Both the position numbers and the translations under genes were made by a program. Under the pieces are notes generated by a model. That model did no database searches, was not told where the DNA came from, and was given only the letters and a program-made list of their open reading frames with translations. This document shows, in pieces, positions 1 to 10,164 of a stretch of 64,000 bases of DNA (within the stretch, counting starts at the first letter, position 1; each line of letters starts with the position of its first letter). Where the stretch lies: assembly GCA_032716605.1 (NCBI GenBank), contig CM064571.1, positions 17,477,862 to 17,541,861 of the forward strand, read 5' to 3'. The stretch comes from Paralithodes platypus. Lineage: Eukaryota > Arthropoda > Malacostraca > Decapoda > Lithodidae.

Positions 1-14
1 ACTTCCTTATTTAC

Positions 15-1035
15 TGTATTGGTGGTGTAATGGTTAAAGTGTTTAAAACCCAGTGTTTAACCCAGGTTCAAATCCCGTTGTATCACATGCTTTCATAAAT
101 CTGTGTGTGGTAACCCAGGTTCGAATCCCGTTGTATCACATGCTTTCATAAATCTGTGTGTGGTAACCCAGGTTCGAATCCCGTTGTATCACATGCTTTC
201 ATAAATCTGTGTGTGGTAACCCAGGTTCGAATCCCGTTGTATCACATGCTTTCATAAATCTGTGTGTGGTAACCCAGGTTCGAATCCCGTTGTATCACAT
301 GCTTTCATAAATCTGTGTGTGGTAACCCAGGTTCGAATCCCGTTGTATCACATGCTTTCATAAATCTGTGTGTGGTAACCCAGGTTCGAATCCCGTTGTA
401 TCACATGCTTTCATAAATATGTGTGTGGTAACCCAGGTTCGAATCCCGTTGTATCACATGCTTTCATAAATCTGTGTGTGGTAACCCAGGTTCAAATCCC
501 GTTGTATCACATGCTTTCATAAATCTGTGTGTGGTAACCCAGGTTCAAATCCCGTTGTATCACATGCTTTCATAAATCTGTGTGGTAACCCAGGTTCAAA
601 TCCCGTTGTATCACATGCTTTCATAAATCTGTGTGTGGTAACCCAGGTTCAAATCCCGTTGTATCACATGCTTTCATAAATCTGTGTGTGGTAACCCAGG
701 TTCGAATCCCGTTGTATCACATGCTTTCATAAATCTGTGTGTGGTAACCCAGGTTCGAATCCCGTTGTATCACATGCTTTCATAATCTGTGTGTGGTAAC
801 CCAGGTTCGAATCCCGTTGTATCACATGCTTTCATAAATCTGTGTGTGGTAACCCAGGTTCGAATCCCGTTGTATCACATGCTTTCATAAATCTGTGTGT
901 GGTAACCCAGGTTCGAATCCCGTTGTATCACATGCTTTCATAAATCTGTGTGGTAACCCAGGTTCGAATCCCGTTGTATCACATGCTTTCATAAATTTCA
1001 TTGGGAGGTGTTTGGTATGAGGAGTGAAATGAATA
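15..1035 (+). repeat. SINE-1 with internally amplified B-box array (18 units, ~53 bp)
   Basis: A tRNA-like head starts near 20 with the A-box-like TGGTGTAATGG. It is followed by 18 tandem units of about 53 bp, each carrying GGTTCGAATCC or GGTTCAAATCC, which match the RNA polymerase III B box. Units are nearly identical; two or three are 51-52 bp long through loss of a GT or an A. The array ends at about 985 in a tail (TTTCATTGGGAGGTGTTTGG) that matches the SINE-1 tail at 60219-60260, so the array sits inside one SINE. The repeat unit corresponds to the variable-loop/T-arm/3' part of SINE-1 at 60160-60220. Not CRISPR: there are no variable spacers. Confidence 0.85.
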
Positions 1036-1338
1036 TATTAGATTATCATATATATATTTTTTGTTATTTTTGTTTTGCTTCCTACAATTTACGCTCATGT
1101 ATTTTTCTTTGTTACATTCCTGTAAGAAAAAGTCCGTAGTGTTAATTTCGTAAGGAAACAACTGTTGTCACAATAATATACATAATAGCAGATTCACTCC
1201 TTGTTTCATTAAATAAAGCTATGAACAGAAAATGCAACGTGGAGCCTGGAATAAAAACGATAGAAAAAAATATTGCGAGAAACCAAAAAATAAGTTAGCA
1301 GACAACTTACCAGACGAGTCATTAGTCGAGGAAAGAAA

Positions 1339-1408
<70 letters not shown>

Positions 1409-1540
1409 AAAGCGAATAGCAGACCTATTAAAAGGGATTATAAAGCCATTGAGAGAGAGGGAGAGCGAGAGAGAGAAAGAGAGAGAGGAATGGAACACTG
1501 ATTACGAGAGTGGAGGAGGAAGATAAAAAGGGGGAATATA
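1036..1540. other. AT-rich spacer with (GA)n tracts
   Basis: No gene seen. A pure (GA)n run lies at about 1342-1404, followed by imperfect GA-rich sequence to about 1490. Apparent reading frames here are only GA-repeat translation. Confidence 0.8.
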
Positions 1541-2571
1541 TTTACAAGGAGTTACAATGAATGGTTAGTATCTCAGAGACCTTGCGGTCCATTCCGAGGA
1601 GATACTCGAAGTGGAAGGAGAGAGAGTGTTTAGTGCACTACACGCTTTACAGAGTGTGCAAAATACTATCTACTCTCTTCTTGAACTGCTCTACTGAAGA
1701 ACTATTTACAATTTCGGAGGGAAGTTTGTTCCAGGTAGAACAGATCTTATATGTGAAAAACTTTCAACAGATACTAGTGCTGAACCTTTTCAATTATAAT
1801 TTCCAGCCATGGTTGCGTGTTGTATTCATATTGAGGCTAAATTTTTTGCTATAATCCACATTATCACACCCATTAAGTATTTTAAAAACTTCAATGAGCT
1901 GACCTCGTAGTCTGCGGGTCTCCAACGGGAAGAGATCAAGAGCTCTCAACCGGTCCTCATAGCTCATTCTTCTAAGCGATGGAATATGTTTTGTAGCCCT
2001 AGCTTGTACTCATTCCAGTCGCTCTATATCTTTGCTGAGTGCTGGAGACCAGAATTGAACAGCATACTCCAGGAGAGGCCGTATTAGAGCGTTGTAAAGT
2101 GTGAGGACTATTTCCTTATTTCTATACTTAAATTGCCTCTTAATATAGCCCAATAATTTCTGACCTTCATTCTCTACTTCAATGCACTGGTTGGAAAACT
2201 TTAGGTCACTGCTCATCAGAACACCCAAATCCTTTTCCAATTCAGTCACTTCAAGAGGCATTCCCAATAGTGAATAGCCTGAATTGGGGTTTGCTTGGCC
2301 GATATGCATCACCTTGTACTTTTCCAAGTTTAGAGGCATCTGCCATGTCTCCAACCATTCACCCAGTTTGTTGAGGTCCATCCTGAGCTGTTCAAACCCT
2401 TTGGGGTCTTTCACATTCGTTCCAAGCTTTATGTCATCTGCAAACTTGGAGATCACACTCAACGGACCAATATCGATGTCATTGACATATATAATAAACA
2501 GAAGTTGGCCAAGGACAGATCCCTGTGGAACTCCAGAAGTGATTGCAGTCCACTCAGAAGAAACACCATTG
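1541..2571 (-). mobile_element. CR1-1 LINE copy A, 3' half (reverse transcriptase end and 3' UTR)
   Basis: Read on the minus strand this is the C-terminal half of a CR1/jockey-like reverse transcriptase. It begins at NGVSSEW and runs through SGVPQGSVLG and the catalytic FADDIKLG block to PLLEYAVQFWSP. An in-frame stop after DIERLE (about 2010) interrupts it. Homology to the copy at 25819-26850 continues beyond the stop to about 1640, then a 3' UTR ends near TAACTCCTTGTAA at about 1541. The upstream half of the same copy lies at 3135-3990, separated by an inserted SINE-2. It is non-functional: stop codon, insertion and truncation. Family placement (CR1 versus another jockey-superfamily clade) is inferred from motif style and from the lack of a poly-A end. 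Confidence 0.85.
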
Positions 2572-3134
2572 ATTTTTTTTTTTTTTTTTTTTTTTTTTTC
2601 TATATTCCAACTTACTTCCTCTCGGGCATAGGCTGAGAGCCTTAACATTCACCGCTTTACAATGAACAGTGAAGCCCGTGAGGTCTTGTTCCAGTCTAGG
2701 GAGTGAGACATGTGAAGCACGTAGAGTACAACGAGCACCTGCCATCTTGCCTTCACATGAGGCACGGTGCTCACTCATGGCCCGAAACGACCCCATCTCT
2801 GAAGCCATCTCGTTCCCGTGCTTCACTGTCTCACCCTCTACACTCGGACTCTCACACTTACACACACACAACGCCACCTGTTGAGCAGATAACTCACCAG
2901 GCATTGCACCCCTATAGCATATTTTGAATATGGGAATATTCATACACTGCTATTTAATCAGGGAACAATGAGGGTATTTTATTGACGTTTCGGTGGGCTT
3001 GTGGTAATGCACTGATACTAGGTACAGCACAAATTCCATCCCAATAATATCTTCCCATTGATACATCGGGATTTGAACCCGGGACCTTTGGATTACCAGG
3101 CCAGTGGCAAGACCACTCCACCACACCTCCCCTA
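2572..3134 (-). mobile_element. SINE-2, tRNA-headed ~560-bp SINE inserted in CR1-1
   Basis: On the minus strand the head near 3131 reads GGGAGGTGTGGTGGAGTGG, containing an A-box-like TGGTGGAGTGG, followed by a B-box GGTTCAAATCC. A ~480-bp body and a poly-A tail (T run at 2574-2599 on the plus strand) follow. It splits the CR1-1 reading frame exactly between QRVVI and NGVSSEW. A second copy is at 7143-7651 and a 3' fragment at 46120-46200. The tRNA-like arms do not form an intact tRNA. The reading frames inside are not genes. Confidence 0.8.
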
Positions 3135-3990
3135 TTACCACTCGTTGTCTAACTGTTAGCCAACTTTCTATGCAATTTGTGACCTCTCTATTGATACCTA
3201 GCGCACTCACTTTTGACATTAGCCTGCAATGAGGCACTTTGTCAAAAGCTTTTTGAAAATCTTAAGTAAAGGATGTCTATGGCTCTACTTTTGTCATACT
3301 CGCTCAGCATTTCATGGACAAATTCCAGCAAATTGGTAAGACATGATCGGTGTCGCCTGAATCCATGTTGGGAATCTGTAACTAATTTGTGGGTTCCTAG
3401 GTAGTCTATCTTGTAACTATCTTGTCTACTAGTATTCCCTTTAAGAGTTTTACTATGATAAAAGTCAAGCTAATTGGCCGATAATTCTTGGGACACTCGT
3501 GATCCCCTTTCTTAAAGTTTGAGGTCACATTGGCCAGTTTCCAGTCTTCAGATACTTCTCCATTTTCTAGTGATTTATTGAAGATGTCTGCTAAGAAAGG
3601 TGCGATTTCATCTTGCACTTCACGTAGCCTACAACTCGAGGAAGAAAGCCATCTGGGCCGGGTGACTTGAACCTATTTAACTTATCTATTATCTATTTTT
3701 GCTAAATCCTCTGGGGTACATCTGATTTTGCTAAGAACTTCACCCTCATGCACTAATCCTGGACTTGGCATGTCACTGGTATTTTCCCTTGTGAATACTG
3801 AGGCAAACTAGTCGTTTAGGGATTTAGCAATATCATAATATAATATATAAGTTTGAAGTTGGCCTGTTGGATCCTTTAGAGGTCCAATGCTACATTTGAA
3901 TGGCTTCCTGCTGTTCACATAGCTGAAGAACTCTTTAGGACTCTCTTTGGCAGAGGGCTGCAACCCTTAGTTCTTAATTCTGCTTTCCTT
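3135..3990 (-). mobile_element. CR1-1 LINE copy A, 5' half (RT fingers/palm)
   Basis: The minus strand carries degraded reverse transcriptase sequence upstream of the SINE-2 insertion. Recognisable blocks are an SPGPDG-type stretch near 3650, EDWKLANVT then NYRPISLT at 3440-3540, a frameshifted QHGFRRHRSCLTNLLEF near 3340-3370, an ILYL..KSF remnant of the YLDFQKAFDKVPH motif near 3270, and ESWLTVRQRVVI ending at 3135. Several stops and frameshifts make it inactive. The region from 3660 to 3990 is weaker and assigned by continuity. No endonuclease domain was recognised, so the copy is 5' truncated. Confidence 0.75.
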
Positions 3991-4130
3991 CCTTTAGAAT
4001 GAGAAGGAAGAGAGGTTAGCCTATAAATAAATGGGGAAATATATAAAAAATAATGTAAAAGTTGAAAAGAACATTGAAAGAAAGAGAAAGATAAGTGTAC
4101 TATTGCGTTTTACAAGAGTACCAAAAAATC

Positions 4131-4195
<65 letters not shown>

Positions 4196-4934
4196 AAAAA
4201 AAATGTGTATGTGTGAAAGAATGCAAGATAAAGAAAAATGTATGTGTGAAAGCATACGTATCAGAGAGAGGGGGGGAGGAGGGGGTGCGGTTGGTTGGTG
4301 TGAGTCAGTCCAAAAGAGAGAAAGAGAGGGATAGAGAGTGCGTACTACCCAATAGCTCTCTCTCTCTCTCTCACGCTTAGCCGACCTTTATAACCTCTCT
4401 CTCTTTTTCTCTCTTGCATATCTCTCACTGATCAACATGCTTCCACACTTTGTTATCGATATGTTCCCTTTCTTTATTCCATGCATACATTTTGTTCACA
4501 CATATTCTTGCTTAATATAGGCTACTGTATATCAGTATATCTATTTCATGTACGTTCACTAAAACTCTCAGACAGCCCTAAAACAAGCTCTCTTTGGCTG
4601 TATCTATATTCATTATATATTGTAGGCACACATAATCAGATTTTCTCTCTCTCTCTCTCTCTTTCCAGGTAGAGAGAGCCTTCATCTTTGCTATCCTTTC
4701 CTTTCACTTTATCTTAGGGTTACTATCTCTATTAGGATTAAGTCCTGGTCACCTCGAAGGGATCGTTAGATTTGTGTGGCCAGTGTATCAATGTAAGTCT
4801 CTCTCTCTCTCTGAATCTCCTAATAATATAATATATATGGGACATAATAATAATAAATAATGTAGACCATAATATAGAGAGATCAGGTAGGGATTGTGGG
4901 TGATGGTGGGGGAGTTTGTGAATATGCCAACATT
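3991..4934. other. Microsatellite-rich spacer
   Basis: No gene seen. It holds (AT)n then (AG)n at about 4137-4194, GA/CT-rich stretches at 4265-4410 and 4643-4662, and at about 4737-4800 a fragment of a dispersed ~100-bp repeat (core GTCCTGGTCACCTCG) that also occurs, inverted, at 34904-34985 and 41420-41530. Confidence 0.7.
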
Positions 4935-5052
4935 AGTTAGTTAAAATAGGACTTCAGAGGCTATCAACCCTTCTGGATTATTATGCCAGCACACTGTAAG
5001 TCAAGAATAAAGTCAGGAATGGAGCCCCTTTTCGAGAACCCCAGTCCCTTGT
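4935..5052 (+). repeat. Dispersed ~115-bp repeat (D1)
   Basis: The unit begins AGTTAAAATAGGACTTCAGA and ends near CCCAGTCCCTTG. Other copies: 10505-10620, 21565-21680, 38823-38940, and inverted at 43312-43435. No inverted ends or tRNA boxes seen; mechanism unknown. Confidence 0.75.
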
Positions 5053-5133
5053 ATGCCAACATCACATTGTCCACACCTTAGAACCACTGTAGTGCATTAC
5101 ACTCATTGCAGGGTGGTCACAATAACATCGAGC

Positions 5134-5395
5134 TTTCTTTTCTACTTCAATGCATGCTTGGAAAACTTTAGGCCACTGCTAATCAGAACACCCAAATCCT
5201 CTTCCCAAGTCAGTCACTTCCAGGGGTATTACTAATAGCAAATAGCTTGACTTGGGGTTGCTTGGCCGATATGCATCACCTTTCACGTTTCCAAGTTTAG
5301 TAGTACCTGTCATGTCTCAGACCATTCACCCAGTCTGTTGAAATCTATCCTAAGCTGGTCAACCTCTTTGGGCTCCTTCACATTCACTCCACGCT
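5134..5395 (-). mobile_element. CR1-1 LINE copy B, fragment
   Basis: The minus strand matches the RT region just after the FADD block of CR1-1 (the stretch encoding EQLRMDLNRLGEW to KQCIEVENE in the 25819 copy), with indels. It is interrupted at a TTAA by the G2 element at 5396-5786 and resumes at 5787. Confidence 0.75.
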
Positions 5396-5786
5396 TTAAT
5401 GGGGCCCACCTCGCTTTTCTCCTCTTTCTCTCCCCCTCTCTTTGGCTTGTATCCAGTCGGCCCCATTCAGCCTACTGTTTTAAGACGTTTATCCTCATCC
5501 AGGTGTCGATATTTTCCTGGCGAGCGGTAGCGAGCAAGCATATTATTCAAAATGTTTTGACAGCAGACTAAATGTGTAAATTTTTCGATAGAAAAATTTC
5601 TCCGGGGAAGCCGGATTTCTCCATATAATGCTGGCTCGCTATCGCTCGCCAGGAAGATATCTACACCTGGATGGGGATAAACGTCTTAAAACAGTAGGCT
5701 GAAAGGAACCGCATGGATACAAGCCAAAGAAAGAGATAAATTTAAAAGGAGATACAACAAGATTGCCCCCCCCCCCCCCCCCTTAA
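5396..5786. mobile_element. G2 foldback MITE, TTAA target
   Basis: Two inverted arms of about 110-130 bp meet around a centre near 5600. The left arm contains ACTGTTTTAAGACGTTTATC, and the right arm carries its reverse complement near 5670-5700. TTAA flanks both ends (5396-5399 and 5783-5786), and CR1-1 sequence is continuous across the insertion when one TTAA is removed. Long C and T tracts lie at the arms' ends. Other copies: 9773-10181, 20860-21265, 47364-47756; half copy at 7020-7142. Confidence 0.8.
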
Positions 5787-5969
5787 TGTCATTTACTGAC
5801 TAGAAGTGAGCCAAGGAAAGATCCCTGTGGAAGTCCAGAGGTGACTGGAGACCACTCAGAAGAAACCACATTGATAACCACCCGTTGCTGTCTACCTGTT
5901 AGCCAACTTTCCATGTTGGAAATCTGTAATTAAGTTGTGGAATTCCAGGTAGTCAACTATCTTGTCTAC
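5787..5969 (-). mobile_element. CR1-1 LINE copy B, continued
   Basis: Continuation of the 5134-5395 fragment after the G2 insertion. The minus strand covers the VTSGLPQGSFLG and WKVG(N)RQQRVV region without the SINE-2 insertion found in copy A. It ends at CTTGTCTACT, where T1 is inserted at 5972. Confidence 0.7.
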
Positions 5970-5971
5970 TA

Positions 5972-6180
5972 TAGTCTATTCACTGTAAGTAAGCGAGAAA
6001 TCATGACCTCTATCCTCTGTAACTCAAAAAGGGCTAGAGTAAATTGGCTGTAAATCTCCACATCTATTCCTTGACTAACTCTTCCCAAATGGTAGAAATA
6101 TTAGCTCGATTACTCTAGTCGATTGTGAGTTACAGAGGTAAGAGGTGATGATTTATCGCCTACTGACAGCGAATAGACTA
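5972..6180. mobile_element. T1 MITE with proven TA target duplication
   Basis: Terminal inverted repeats of ~50 bp run inward from TAGTCTATTCACTGTAAGTA and its partner at 6161-6180. TA is duplicated at 5970-5971 and 6181-6182. The unoccupied site, CTTGTCTACTAGTATTCCC, is seen at about 3420-3438 in CR1-1 copy A. A TA target and simple inverted ends suggest Tc1/mariner-type mobilisation. Other copies: 27706-27915, 50365-50572, 58270-59409 (interrupted). Confidence 0.85.
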
Positions 6181-6362
6181 TAGTATCCCTCCTCAGAGAG
6201 AGAGAGAGAGAGGGGGGGGGGGGGGACTGTTAAAGGGGAAGAAAATCGATAGTTACATTAACCCTTAGTGGTAGCCTAGAGACAGAGTGTGCTGGTGGTG
6301 ATAGTGGGGGGGGGGGGGGAGGGGGGAGGGGGGGGGGGACATAGGGGGAGTAGTCTAGGCTA

Positions 6363-6581
6363 TTAACCCTTTGAGTACCAGCGACGTGTGTTGTGTTATA
6401 TTCTAGCTATAGCCTATTTAGACGATATTATACAGCTTAGAAATGATCTGTGGTCGTTAAAAGGTTGGTTGGGGTAGATTGAAGCCTGATTATTACTAGA
6501 GGTCCTTCCTAATCTGACTAAAATCGCCTAATAATTGCCAGAATATGATGAAAAGGACGTCCCTGGTACTGTGTGGGTTAA
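6363..6581. mobile_element. P1 piggyBac-like MITE
   Basis: It runs from TTAACCCTTTGAGTACCAGC to GGTACTGTGTGGGTTAA. TTAA flanks and CCC at the tip are the established piggyBac signature. About ten copies are in this window. No transposase is present. Confidence 0.8.
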
Positions 6582-6914
6582 GGGGGGTGTAGTTGCTGTT
6601 TCTCCCTCATGTTTAGTCTCATTAGCTTTGACATTTTAAGACGTTCGTTCAATTAGTTTGTCGATTTTAAGAACTTTCGCCTCATTTCTTTGTCAACATA
6701 GAGACCTTACGTGCCATTAGGTGTTGATGTTTTCCTGGCGAGCGATAGCGAGCCAGTAATCTAAGGAGGAACATTTATCTTGAAGGACATTTTTTTTTTT
6801 TTTTTTTTACCTAGGCCTAACTAAAAAAATAAAATAAAGCAAGACTAGCGAGGTTACTATAACACAAATATATAAATAAATCAATAAACTCAAATATAAC
6901 CACTACCCCCTTAA
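6578..6914 (-). mobile_element. G1 MITE sharing TTAA with neighbouring P1 copies
   Basis: The G1 core GCGAGCGATAGCGAGCC is in the minus orientation at about 6740. The element is bounded by TTAA at 6578-6581, which is also the right end of the P1 element, and TTAA at 6911-6914, which opens a second P1-like end. Confidence 0.65.
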
Positions 6915-6990
6915 CCCCTTCACCACCATTACGTACATTTCATCATATTCTGGTTACCATTAGACGATTTTCCATAGTTTGTAATCTACC
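6911..6990. mobile_element. P1 MITE, truncated end
   Basis: It starts TTAACCCCTTCACCACC and continues with P1-like TTCATCATATTCTGGTTACC and ATTAGACGATTTT. It loses homology after about 6990. Confidence 0.6.
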
Positions 6991-7019
6991 TCTACGACTC
7001 AAATGGGTAAATACGATCA

Positions 7020-7142
7020 TAATAAACGCTATACAATGTTGGCTCGCTGTCGCTCGCCAGGAAAAAATCGACACCTGGATGGGGATAAATGTCTTAAAAC
7101 AGTTGGCTGAATGGGGCAGAATGGATACAAGCAAGAGAAAGG
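7020..7142 (+). mobile_element. G2 foldback, right arm only
   Basis: It contains GGCTCGCTGTCGCTCGCCAG and the arm GGGGATAAATGTCTTAAAAC. It is cut at 7143, where the poly-T (minus-strand poly-A) of the next SINE-2 begins. Confidence 0.7.
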
Positions 7143-7651
7143 TTTTTTTTTTTTTTTTTTTTTTTCTATATTCCAACTACTGCACCCTCTCGGGCATAGG
7201 CTGAGAGCCTGTACATTCCACCGCTCAACACGGTGAAGCCCGTGAGGTCTTGTTTCAGTCTGGGGAGTGAGACATGTGAAGCATCCATCATGGCTCGAAG
7301 CAGCTCCATTTCTGAAGCGGCCGGTTGCTTCGCTCAAGTGCTTCACCGTCTCACCCTCCAGACTCAGACCCTCACTCTCAGAACGCCACCTATTGAGCAG
7401 TGAACTCACTAGGCATTGTCCCCCCTGTAACATATTTTGAATATGGGAATATTCATACAGTGTTATTTAATCAGGGAACAATGAGGGTATTTTTTTAGCA
7501 TTTCGGTGGGCTTTGTGGTAATGCACTGATACCTAGTAGGTACAGCACAAATTTCATCACAATAATATCTTCCCATTGACATATCGGGATTTGAACCCGG
7601 GTCCATTGGATTACCAATCCAGTGGCATGACCACTCCACCACACCTCCCCT
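7143..7651 (-). mobile_element. SINE-2, second copy
   Basis: Same organisation as 2572-3134: head with A- and B-like boxes near 7580-7651 (GGGTTCAAATCCCG on the minus strand), body, and poly-A tail (T run 7143-7166). It is inserted against a G2 arm. Confidence 0.8.
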
Positions 7652-7718
7652 TAACCCATTATTAAGTTCGTATTGCCGATTACAAAAACAAATTGAATGT
7701 CAAACTGGTAAACTGCAA

Positions 7719-7764
<46 letters not shown>

Positions 7765-7794
7765 AACCTCTCTTTAATTTGCAAGTTTTACATT

Positions 7795-7798
<4 letters not shown>

Positions 7799-7838
<40 letters not shown>

Positions 7839-8017
7839 ATGTACAATAATACCAATGCTGGCGGCTACAGGTATCCCAAACAAACAGCCTCTACCAGGAA
7901 AATAGGCTATAGCAGAAATACCGGAAGGAAGGCTTGTCCACCACCATCATTCGTCAGCGACATTGATTATATTTCACACCTGACTAATGGCTAGCATTGT
8001 CCCCTCTCTCTCTCGCT

Positions 8018-8060
<43 letters not shown>
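7799..8060. repeat. (CT)n microsatellites
   Basis: Pure CT runs at about 7799-7838 and 8020-8060 flank a 160-bp non-repetitive stretch. No gene is supported. Confidence 0.85.
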
Positions 8061-8062
<2 letters not shown>

Positions 8063-8214
8063 ATCGATCGGCTTATCAATTTTGCAAGACGCGTATGGGT
8101 TGCATGTCCGCCTCCTCCCCCCCTTCCCACACCCCTTTTCCCTCCCCCTTTACTTATATCCACCACACCTGTTGTTTCCACTAGTGATGTGCTTCTGTTT
8201 TTTTGGAGGGTCAT

Positions 8215-8370
8215 GTCAGGTGAAGGTATTGAGGGATAATGAGGGATAAGCCTTTACGACGGCACCTCATAGATCTACATTCTACTTTTCCTATTGTTCT
8301 GAAGAGTATAGAGAGGGGAGAAGGGGTGTTGGAGTGAGAGGAAGCTGTTGGAGTGGCTTTGTTATGTGTG
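8215..8370 (+). repeat. Dispersed repeat D2, monomeric copy
   Basis: It contains AGGTGAAGGTATTGAGGGAT and GAGAAGGGGTGTTGGA. The same sequence is the source of the 77-bp minisatellite at 32160-32760; inverted copy at 53635-53760; duplicate at 19310-19460. Confidence 0.7.
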
Positions 8371-8610
8371 TTATTAGTCTGTATACGTCGTCGAAATCGA
8401 GCGGTAGCCTGGAAGGGTTTATGAGGCTTTCTTACCTGCAGTGACCTTTGGCGGAATCCTTTCAGAACTTTTTTTTTTCGAACGACTGCACAATATCTTA
8501 TTCATCTTGGGAATGACGTTTCAAAACTAAGGAACGTAATGCTCTCTATCGTGACCTTGTTAGTACAATTATACCTTGTGTTCTATTTTTGCTATTACTA
8601 ACTGATATAA

Positions 8611-8828
8611 TTAACCCTTTGAGTACCAGTGACGTGTTATATTTTATTCTAGCTATGCTTAGACGATATTGTGCAGCTTAGGAAGGTTCTGTGGTAGTTA
8701 AAAGGGTTGGTGGAGATTGTTTGTAGCCATATTATTGCTAGAGGTCCTTCCTAAGCTGAATAAAGTCGTCTAATAGCTGCCAGATTATGATGAGAAGGAC
8801 GTCCCTGGTACGTTACTGAACGGATTAA
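8611..8828. mobile_element. P1 piggyBac-like MITE
   Basis: TTAACCCTTTGAGTACCAGT at the left and a GGACGTCCCTGGTACG-type right end closing in TTAA at 8825-8828. Confidence 0.8.
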
Positions 8829-9099
8829 CATCGTGAACTACCAGTATTGTTTGTAGTCTATACAGGACTCTTTAACTCTTTGACGAATAAATGTGTCTAT
8901 TGTTAGCCAGACTATAATGTGTCTATTGTTAGCCAGACTATAATGCCAAATAGAAGCCTTGGTATAGAAATAAAGTTCGTTCAATAAAATCGTCTACTGT
9001 CAGTCGAGAATGGAATTGGACACCACAGTAACAGCCTTCATTAATTGTTTATCGATTACGCAACGTTGCAGGTGATGACAGTATAATTTGAAGTTTACC

Positions 9100-9453
9100 T
9101 CATAAGTTGCTAGGCCGATGCTGACGATAAATGTTGAGGGAAAAGGCGCTCGTATAATACCGACTTTAAAGGCGCTCGTATAATACCGACTTTAAAGGCG
9201 CTCGTATAATACCGACTTTAAAGGCGCTCGTATAATACCGATTTTAAAGGCGCTCGTATAATACCGACTTTAAAGGCGCTCGTATAATACCGACTTTAAA
9301 GGCGCTCGTATAATACCGACTTTAAAGGCGCTCGTATAATACCGACTTTAAAGGCGCTCGTATAATACCGACTTTAAAGGCGCTCGTATAATACCGACTT
9401 TAAAGGCGCTCGTATAATACCGACTTTAAAGGCGCTCGTATAATACCGACTGC
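9100..9453 (+). repeat. 26-bp satellite derived from the K1 MITE end
   Basis: Twelve near-identical 26-bp units (core GGCGCTCGTATAATACCGAC). Immediately before the array, 9100-9150 reads like the inner end of K1 (ATGCTGACGATAAATGTTGAG), and the first unit is in the place of the K1 terminus (GCGTTCGTGTGATACCGGCT in the 53773 copy). The satellite therefore looks like a tandemly amplified terminal inverted repeat. Confidence 0.8.
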
Positions 9454-9690
9454 GTTTGTAAATGAATAACTTTATTTTATCCCCCCCTCAGTTACTAACC
9501 CATCTGTCCCCTACTAACTTCCTAATCCTGCCACGGACATTAGTTCCAGGGCAGTAATTCGCTTTCCAATGTTCCCTTCCCACTCTAAACCACTGTTTGG
9601 ACACTTGATCCTCAGTGTTTTGGAGGACAAGCAACCTAGAAGGGTCACTAGATCTGTTGTTGCTTGATTTCCTTTGTACTCCTTTGTACT
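9454..9690 (+). mobile_element. CR1-2 LINE tail inserted in the 26-bp satellite
   Basis: It matches the last ~10 codons and the 3' UTR of CR1-2 at 25550-25797, ending in the duplicated CCTTTGTACT. Satellite units continue on both sides, so this short, 5'-truncated LINE copy landed inside the array. Confidence 0.85.
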
Positions 9691-9747
9691 TTAAAGGCGC
9701 TCGTATAATACCGACTTTAAAGGCGCTCGTATAATACCGACTTTAAA
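9691..9747 (+). repeat. 26-bp satellite, remainder after the LINE insertion
   Basis: Two units with the same core resume directly after the CR1-2 tail. Confidence 0.85.
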
Positions 9748-9772
9748 CAGACAGCAATCCACTGTAGAGATG

Positions 9773-10125
9773 TTAAAGGGGGATGACCTGCCTTTTTTTC
9801 TCTCCTTTTCTCTCTTTCTCTGGCTTGTATCCATTCGGCCCCATTCAACCTACTGTTTTAAGACGTTTACCCCAATCCAGGTGTCAATATTTTCCTAGCG
9901 AGTAGTAGCGAGCCAGCATACATATATAATTTTTTTACAAGCTAAATTTGTACATTTTTCGATATAAACATTTCTCCGGCGAAGCCGGATTTCTCCATTC
10001 AATGCTGGCTCGCTATCGCTCGCCAGGAAGAAATCGACACCTGGATGGGGATAAACGTCTTAAAACAGTTGGCTGAATGGGGCCGAATGGATACAAGCCA
10101 GATAAAGTGAGAAAAGGAGAGAAAG

Positions 10126-10164
<39 letters not shown>

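Noticed and set aside
60..985. CRISPR-like array of regular repeats
   Set aside because: No variable spacers; the whole 53-bp unit repeats, it contains Pol III B boxes, and the context is eukaryotic. The 26-, 35- and 77-bp arrays were rejected for the same reason.
2554..2943. Protein-coding frame of ~129 codons on the minus strand
   Set aside because: It lies wholly within SINE-2, runs through the poly-A as poly-Lys, and is not kept in the second SINE-2 copy.
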